Source of the DNA: Brachyspira pilosicoli
GTDB taxonomy: Bacteria > Spirochaetota > Brachyspiria > Brachyspirales > Brachyspiraceae
Length of the DNA stretch: 10,793 nt
Direction: 5' to 3'
Assembly: GCF_019402445.1 (NCBI RefSeq)
Contig: NZ_SRZM01000071.1
Coordinates: forward strand, 1 to 10,793
The translations under genes and the position numbers were made by a program. The notes beneath the pieces were generated by a model. That model did no database searches, was not told where the DNA came from, and saw only the letters and a list, made by a program, of their open reading frames with translations. Each line of letters opens with the position of its first letter. Position 1 is the stretch's first letter. This document shows positions 6,529-10,793 of this stretch, piece after piece.

Positions 6529-7152
6529 ATGAAAATATATACATTACTACTATTAACATTATTTGTAATATCCGCATGTACAACACTCCCAAAAAAAGAT
6601 ATAAGTAATGAAGCAGCTCAAATGTGGATTGAAAAGTCAAAAAATAAGATTGTAATGGATAATTTTCAAAATATATACAGATTCGATAAACACTCTAATA
6701 TAGACATTATAATATACGGCTACTCTAACCCTACAAAATATAATCTTTTAAAAATGTCAGAAAAAAATAAAGCTGTATATTATACCAAAACAAAAAGACA
6801 AAATTTTATATTAAGCTCACTTCCAAGATTTAATTTATATAATCTATTAGAAAATAAAAAAGTATATGATCCAATGTATTTAACTGTAGATTTTAATTAT
6901 AGCGGTAATTTTAAAAATAATACAATATATAGATATAAAGGCTTTGTAATAGAAAATGGAAACTTATATATAGCAAATGATTATAACAAATATTATATGG
7001 AAAAATTAGAAAATTGGCTAAATAAGAACGGTTATGGCAAAGATTCATATTGGAAACCATATAATAGTGCCAACTGGAATGAATATCCCATACCAACAGA
7101 AGATGATATTAACTGGGATAATGTATTTTTATTAGGAAAATTAGAAAAATAG
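6529..7152 (+). CDS. Small lipoprotein of unknown function
   Basis: A 207-residue protein with a classical lipoprotein signal: MKIYTLLLLTLFVISAC with lipobox ISAC and Cys17. The mature part is polar and rich in Asn, Tyr and Lys. A mixed segment (about 52-66, SNIDIIIYGYS) is followed by strand-like stretches (TVDFNYSGNF, YRYKGFVIENGNLYIAND at about 124-151), and the C-terminus is Trp-rich (WLNKNGYGKDSYWKPY, NWNEYPIP, INWD). I see no catalytic motif and do not recognise a family. The start is fixed by the lipobox, because no other Met precedes it, although the leader lacks a ribosome site. It is divergent from the HAD gene and lies 89 bp upstream of the haemolysin III-like gene, with no terminator seen between them, so read-through into that gene is likely. 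Confidence 0.75.
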   Translation: MKIYTLLLLTLFVISACTTLPKKDISNEAAQMWIEKSKNKIVMDNFQNIYRFDKHSNIDIIIYGYSNPTKYNLLKMSEKNKAVYYTKTKRQNFILSSLPRFNLYNLLENKKVYDPMYLTVDFNYSGNFKNNTIYRYKGFVIENGNLYIANDYNKYYMEKLENWLNKNGYGKDSYWKPYNSANWNEYPIPTEDDINWDNVFLLGKLEK

Positions 7153-7188
7153 TTATAATATGCTATAGAAAATAGTAACTTTCTTTTA

Positions 7189-7217
7189 TTGTTAGATACT
7201 CCTAATTAAGTTAATAT
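7189..7217 (+). promoter_or_regulatory. Candidate promoter of the haemolysin III-like gene
   Basis: TTGTTA (7189-7194) and TAATAT (7212-7217) are separated by 17 bp. The predicted start near 7224 gives a short leader with AGGAGG. The left arm of the ribosome-site inverted repeat (7199-7207) lies inside the spacer, so transcripts from here would not contain it. An additional TATAAT at 7154-7159 lacks a good -35. Confidence 0.4.
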
Positions 7218-7236
7218 TTAGCACAACAATTAGGAG
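7199..7236 (+). promoter_or_regulatory. Inverted repeat that can mask the Shine-Dalgarno of the haemolysin III-like gene
   Basis: CTCCTAATT (7199-7207) is perfectly complementary to AATTAGGAG (7228-7236), with a 20-base loop. The right arm contains all but the last base of AGGAGG (7232-7237), the ribosome site four bases before ATG at 7242. In a transcript that includes both arms the site would be paired and initiation reduced. Confidence 0.5.
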
Positions 7237-7241
7237 GAATC

Positions 7242-7910
7242 ATGACCGCTAATTCAAAATGCGTTATAAATACTAAAAACACTCAAAAAATAGGAGAATT
7301 ATATTCAGCTATTTCTCATAGTGTAGGAGCTTTACTATCAATAGCTGGATTTGTTCTTATGCTCATAAAAGTAAATAAAAACTATGTGCTTCCTGTGGTA
7401 GTTTATGGTGTTGGCATTACATTACTATATACATTTAGCTCTCTATATCATTTTTTTCCAGATGGTAAAGTAAAAAAGCTATTTCGTAAATTTGACCACA
7501 TAGGCATATATATTTTTATAGCAGCAACATACACGCCGCTATGCATATTTTCACTTCCAAAAAATGTCGGAATGCTCATATTATCTGTGATATGGACATG
7601 TGCATTAATCGGCATGATATCGAATACTATTTTAATATATAAAAGCCCAATACTCACAATAATTTTATATATTTCTATGGGCTGGATTATTGCTTTTGCT
7701 TTCAAACCTCTTTTACAAGAGTTTAATATACTTCATTTAAGCTGGCTTATATGGGGCGGAATATTTTATACTATAGGTGCATTCTTATATGCATTAGGAA
7801 AAAAGTATCAGTATAAAACTAAACAATTCACCCATGACATATTTCATATATTTGTATTAATGGGCTCATTCTCTCATTTCTGGTTTTTATACCAATATGT
7901 GATTTCTTGA
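7242..7910 (+). CDS. Haemolysin III / YqfA-type AdipoR-family membrane protein
   Basis: A 222-residue protein with about seven hydrophobic helices, the standard size and topology of the bacterial haemolysin III (HlyIII, PAQR/AdipoR-related) family. Diagnostic motifs are present: ELYSAISH (Glu19, His26) before helix 1, SSLYH (Ser66xxxHis70) at the end of helix 2, RKFDHIGIYIFIAATYTP (Asp85, His86) in helix 3, and HDIFH with a following His (His198xxxHis202, His212) in the last helix. In AdipoRs the helix-2 His and the HxxxH pair hold a zinc ion in a ceramidase-like site, so a membrane lipid hydrolase role is plausible. Haemolytic activity is known only for a few members and should not be assumed here. 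The start is set by AGGAGG. The gene ends at a strong terminator. Regulation may involve the inverted repeat over its ribosome site. Confidence 0.92.
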   Translation: MTANSKCVINTKNTQKIGELYSAISHSVGALLSIAGFVLMLIKVNKNYVLPVVVYGVGITLLYTFSSLYHFFPDGKVKKLFRKFDHIGIYIFIAATYTPLCIFSLPKNVGMLILSVIWTCALIGMISNTILIYKSPILTIILYISMGWIIAFAFKPLLQEFNILHLSWLIWGGIFYTIGAFLYALGKKYQYKTKQFTHDIFHIFVLMGSFSHFWFLYQYVIS

Positions 7911-7918
7911 TATACAAA

Positions 7919-7960
7919 AAGGGCTGCTCTAAATATTTAGAAACAGCCCTTGAGTTTTTT
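7919..7960. terminator. Bidirectional intrinsic terminator between convergent genes
   Basis: AAGGGCTG (7919-7926) pairs with CAGCCCTT (7944-7951). The interior palindrome TCTAAAT/ATTTAGA (7928-7941) extends the stem, with an internal C versus AA loop. T6 (7955-7960) follows on the plus strand, and A5 (7916-7920) gives T5 on the minus strand. It sits between the stops of the haemolysin III-like gene and the opposing exported-protein gene and should serve both. Confidence 0.9.
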
Positions 7961-7965
7961 ATATA

Positions 7966-9348
7966 TTATCTCATCACAGTATCATAATAATTTACTATGT
8001 ACCAATATTCACCCATTTTTCTTAGTATAAATATTCTTTTTACTGTAGGGTCATAAACATCACCAGTATTCATATTAAAGAATCTATTATACATAGTAAC
8101 TTCAACTTGTGCTCTTTTTAGTCCATACTCTTCTGTGATAGTAACTTTATCAACAGTATAGTTTAATAAAGTATATACAGTTCCAGCATCATATTCTTTA
8201 CTCATCATATCTAAAACCATAGTATAATGATTTTTTAGTGTAGTGTCTTTAGTTGATACTATATTTCTTCTTAATTCTGTCATAAACTGATTTCTAAGAT
8301 TTCTATCATAAGCAGAAGCTAAATATTTTTTAAACTCATCAAATAAAGCTTTTTTCTCTTCAGGCAAAGAAGTTCTATAGAGAATATCAAATCTTATAGC
8401 AAGCTCTCTAATATTTTCTGATTTATAAGCATTTTCCAAATCATTTAAGAAATTATTTCCAAAATTAGTTCTTATCATATTAACGCTGACAGTATCAGAG
8501 AATTGCTCTTTTAAGAAATTTTGAAAACTCAATCTAGCAGCTTTTTGATATATTCCAGTATCAGTAAAATCTTCAAGATAAGTATTGCTATAGTTTTTTC
8601 TATAAGCTTCACTGTATCTTTGGCTTATACTAATAATAGAAGGCATATGCATATAATTAAAATAGTTACTCCACTCTTTTCTCTTCATAGCATCTAAAGT
8701 ATATGTAACAACCTCATCTGGATAATACACAGGCAAAGTAGAAGCACTATTAGTAGAAGTTCTAGCAACAACAATGTTATTTGTAGATTGAGTTGTAGTT
8801 GCTGTTCTTAGAGGTTCATCAATAAAGAAATATGCATCATCTGCTCTAATAACATATTTCTCAGTTAAATCTGGCATAGGGTTAAAAGTGGCCTCTATTC
8901 TATATCTTCCAGATTTTGTAAAATAAAACCAATTATTCAAATCTATAAAAAATGAATAACTCTCACCCTCTCTTAATGTAATCACCCTATCTTTTGAATT
9001 ATCTATAGTTCTATCATTTTGATATTTCCATAAAGTATAATTATCTGATGAAACAACTTTATTATTATAATTATCATAAACTGTAAACTTATAATTATTG
9101 AAAGGATTAATAGAATTAGTAAAACTTATTTCTCCTTTTTGAGCATATATTCTTATTTCCATAGTTATAGGTTCATTTAATCTATATCTATTTAAATCAA
9201 AGTTCATGCTAATATTAAAAGAATTAGGAGCCACTATTTCATCATTAGGATATATCCTCTCAACTTCATTTAATACTATCTCATCTAAAAAATTATCTTG
9301 AGCAAAAAGTATAGAAAAACTAAATATAAAAAGTATTATATATTTCAT
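7966..9348 (-). CDS. Exported protein: BsuPI-like N-terminal domain plus helical and beta C-terminal parts
   Basis: A 460-residue protein with a Sec signal peptide (ILFA cleavage before Q17). Residues about 40-172 look like an immunoglobulin-like beta-sandwich with the order of features seen in BsuPI-type proteinase-inhibitor domains: ISFTNSINPFNNYKFTVYD, then a Trp (LWKYQ), then ITLREGESYSF, then SGRYRIEATF. A Thr/Ser/Asn-rich linker follows (about 181-205). Next come a long helical region (about 212-385) and a final beta segment (390-460, VDKVTITEEYGLKRAQVEV... RIFILRKMGEYWYIVNYYD) reminiscent of the closing strands of NTF2-like folds. No catalytic motif is evident; a periplasmic binding or scaffolding role is inferred. 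AAGG before ATG (spacing about nine) supports the start. It lies 127 bp downstream of the glycosyltransferase gene and probably has its own promoter. Confidence 0.65.
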   Translation of the reverse strand: MKYIILFIFSFSILFAQDNFLDEIVLNEVERIYPNDEIVAPNSFNISMNFDLNRYRLNEPITMEIRIYAQKGEISFTNSINPFNNYKFTVYDNYNNKVVSSDNYTLWKYQNDRTIDNSKDRVITLREGESYSFFIDLNNWFYFTKSGRYRIEATFNPMPDLTEKYVIRADDAYFFIDEPLRTATTTQSTNNIVVARTSTNSASTLPVYYPDEVVTYTLDAMKRKEWSNYFNYMHMPSIISISQRYSEAYRKNYSNTYLEDFTDTGIYQKAARLSFQNFLKEQFSDTVSVNMIRTNFGNNFLNDLENAYKSENIRELAIRFDILYRTSLPEEKKALFDEFKKYLASAYDRNLRNQFMTELRRNIVSTKDTTLKNHYTMVLDMMSKEYDAGTVYTLLNYTVDKVTITEEYGLKRAQVEVTMYNRFFNMNTGDVYDPTVKRIFILRKMGEYWYIVNYYDTVMR

Positions 9349-9363
9349 ACAACATTACCTTAA

Positions 9364-9392
9364 AAAATACTACTATAATAGTTTATCGACAA
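9364..9392 (-). promoter_or_regulatory. Weak candidate promoter for the exported-protein gene
   Basis: On the minus strand TTGTCG (9392-9387) and TATTTT (9369-9364) are 17 bp apart, just upstream of the AAGG ribosome site. Predicted initiation would fall very close to that site, so another start is possible. The rest of the 127-bp gap holds only an A/T stem (9427-9434 with 9439-9446). Confidence 0.25.
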
Positions 9393-9475
9393 AAGCCGAA
9401 ATAACATAAGAAAAATTATATATCTATTATTATATAAATATAATAAATATTATAAAGTTTTATTTAGAATAAATT

Positions 9476-10793
9476 TTATAGTTCTTTGTTTATCTTTATC
9501 AAAGCACGCTCTATTATATAATGATTATAGTCAATGCTGTCTTTCATAGCCTCATAAAGCTTAAAAGAGCCTACTATAGATTTATCATAATCGCTATCTT
9601 CAAACTCAAAGCCCTCTGTAATGGATTTTATAACCCTCTGCATGGTAACACCCAAAAACTCATTAACTTTGCTTATATTAAGTATCTTTATGTCGGATTC
9701 GCTTAACTTCTCCAAAAGTTTATCCACTTTTCTATGTCTTTTTAATTCCCTGTTAATTTCATCGCATAGTTTAATGGCGTTTAATACATAAGGCTTAAGC
9801 TCTATTATTTCAGCATCTATTTTCTCTAAACCTGTTTTTATACTTGATAATATTTCATTTTTTTTATTTACTTCTTCAGAGTTTTTATCTATTTCTATAT
9901 TAATATTGTCAAGTTTTTGAAGAAGCTCATCAACTGTAATGTTTTCCATTGCCTTGATTATTACTCCGCCTTCTGTGGCATTATAGAATTTTTTACTGCT
10001 GTTTAATTTGCATTGCTCCTCATACCAATTTCTATACATATCAAAACGAGAATCTGTAAATACACTCTCCCCATAAACATTTTTCTCTTCTCTCAAATTG
10101 CCGGAAACAAGCACTTTATATATTCTGCTGTCATAAGAATCAAGCTTTCCTATCTCTGTAAAAAAGTTCTCTTCATGATAGCTTCCTTTTATATGAGTTT
10201 GATGATTAGGAAAAGATAAATCAAGCCCAAGCATTATTATAGGGTTAGCTCCAATTCTAATAGCAAAGTCATATGCAGCAGTAGAAACACTTCCCCCCAT
10301 AGTAATATCTCCCCTTTTTCCTAAAGGCTTCATAAAATATTTAGCAAGAGGAAATATAGAATCTAAAAAATATATTGCACCTTTAAAAGATGATATTGCC
10401 TCATTATCAACAGAAGATTCTGCTATCAAAACAGTATCTTTAAAATTGATGTTTCTAAAATATTTTGAGTTCTTTTTTTGAGGGTCAATAGTGATAACAA
10501 AATGCGGTGATATATTATGACTAGATAATGGCTTCATCGCAGTATCTACAGCTATTATTATTGCTTTATCTTTTAACTCTTTTAATTTTCTAATATTTTT
10601 CTCTAATGAAGGACCAGCAGAAACTACTACAGCTGGAATATTTTTATATTTATCAAAAAACTTATTTACTCCATAATGAGTGGATATTTCTACTACATTT
10701 GATGCTATATTATAAGCCCATAATTTATCGAATCTTAAAATTGTGTTTATATTAATAGTTTTTTTATCTATTATAGATAATACTTTTGTTTGA
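9476..10793 (-). CDS. Maf/DUF115 motility-associated glycosyltransferase, C-terminal 438 residues (5' end outside window)
   Basis: The frame is open from the right edge to the TAA at 9478-9476. The first in-frame Met (10537) is internal, because 85 codons upstream encode conserved family sequence. In visible numbering, IPAVVVSAGPSLEKN (52-66, Gly60-Pro-Ser) and IIIAVDTAMKPL...PHFVITIDP (78-104) form the nucleotide-sugar-binding core shared by DUF115 proteins and the archaeal pterin enzyme MptE. GGSVSTAAYDFAIRIGANPI followed by IMLGLDLSF (166-194) is the second hallmark. A long helical/coiled-coil region (about 282-367) and a helical tail complete it. Maf proteins of Campylobacter and Aeromonas attach nonulosonic acids to flagellin before export. 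A similar flagellin-modifying role is inferred for this spirochaete, though the sugar is unknown. The only gene that could share its transcript here is the exported protein downstream. Confidence 0.88.
   Translation of the reverse strand, partial: QTKVLSIIDKKTININTILRFDKLWAYNIASNVVEISTHYGVNKFFDKYKNIPAVVVSAGPSLEKNIRKLKELKDKAIIIAVDTAMKPLSSHNISPHFVITIDPQKKNSKYFRNINFKDTVLIAESSVDNEAISSFKGAIYFLDSIFPLAKYFMKPLGKRGDITMGGSVSTAAYDFAIRIGANPIIMLGLDLSFPNHQTHIKGSYHEENFFTEIGKLDSYDSRIYKVLVSGNLREEKNVYGESVFTDSRFDMYRNWYEEQCKLNSSKKFYNATEGGVIIKAMENITVDELLQKLDNINIEIDKNSEEVNKKNEILSSIKTGLEKIDAEIIELKPYVLNAIKLCDEINRELKRHRKVDKLLEKLSESDIKILNISKVNEFLGVTMQRVIKSITEGFEFEDSDYDKSIVGSFKLYEAMKDSIDYNHYIIERALIKINKEL

Noticed and set aside
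6911..7096. Minus-strand open frame opposite the small lipoprotein
   Set aside because: It is an aromatic- and histidine-rich composition artefact of the antisense strand, without signal or start context.
7448..7705. Minus-strand open frame opposite the haemolysin III-like gene
   Set aside because: It is fully embedded in a gene with strong family motifs and has no independent support.
9521..10219. Two short plus-strand open frames (9521-9706 and 10013-10219)
   Set aside because: Both are antisense to the glycosyltransferase gene, whose frame is open and conserved throughout.

Overview
The window is very AT-rich. It uses A/T-ending codons and AGA for arginine, reads with the standard code, and is dominated by envelope proteins: three lipoproteins, two outer-membrane-type beta-barrels, one exported soluble protein, two membrane proteins and a flagellin-type glycosyltransferase. 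This fits a gut spirochaete of the genus Brachyspira. The assignment rests on composition and gene style; no marker gene is present.

Left part (1-1667, minus strand): a lipoprotein built from three modules resembling bacterial pre-peptidase C-terminal (PPC) domains, with an Asn/Tyr/Ser/Asp-rich tail. Two bases downstream starts a second, lysine-rich gene that runs off the left edge. A 425-bp gap (1668-2092) holds divergent candidate promoters and a compact GC-rich block of small inverted repeats (1842-1917).

Centre-left (2093-4474, plus): a three-gene operon. Two tandem paralogous beta-barrel proteins (14 bp apart) are followed by a lipoprotein carrying the zinc-protease signature HExxHxxGxxH. 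After a 133-bp gap with a bulged 18-bp inverted repeat comes a TPR/transmembrane protein (4608-5720). It converges on a HAD-family phosphatase (5815-6399, minus).

Centre-right (6429-7960): a divergent promoter region serves the HAD gene and an unrecognised small lipoprotein (6529-7152, plus). Next is a haemolysin III/AdipoR-type seven-helix membrane protein (7242-7910). Its Shine-Dalgarno lies in a 9-bp inverted repeat whose left arm falls inside a candidate promoter. A strong bidirectional terminator (7919-7960) closes this unit and the opposing one.

Right part (7966-10793, minus): an exported two-part protein (N-terminal beta domain resembling BsuPI, helical/beta C-terminal part) and, upstream of it, the C-terminal 438 residues of a Maf/DUF115 motility-associated glycosyltransferase. 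The apparent Met start of the latter at 10537 is internal: the frame stays open to the window edge and encodes the conserved GPS motif.

Most genes act in the envelope (surface barrels, lipoproteins, an export-coupled protease candidate, flagellin glycosylation). The best candidate for something undescribed is the barrel-barrel-metalloprotease operon. The structured intergenic elements are the next most interesting.
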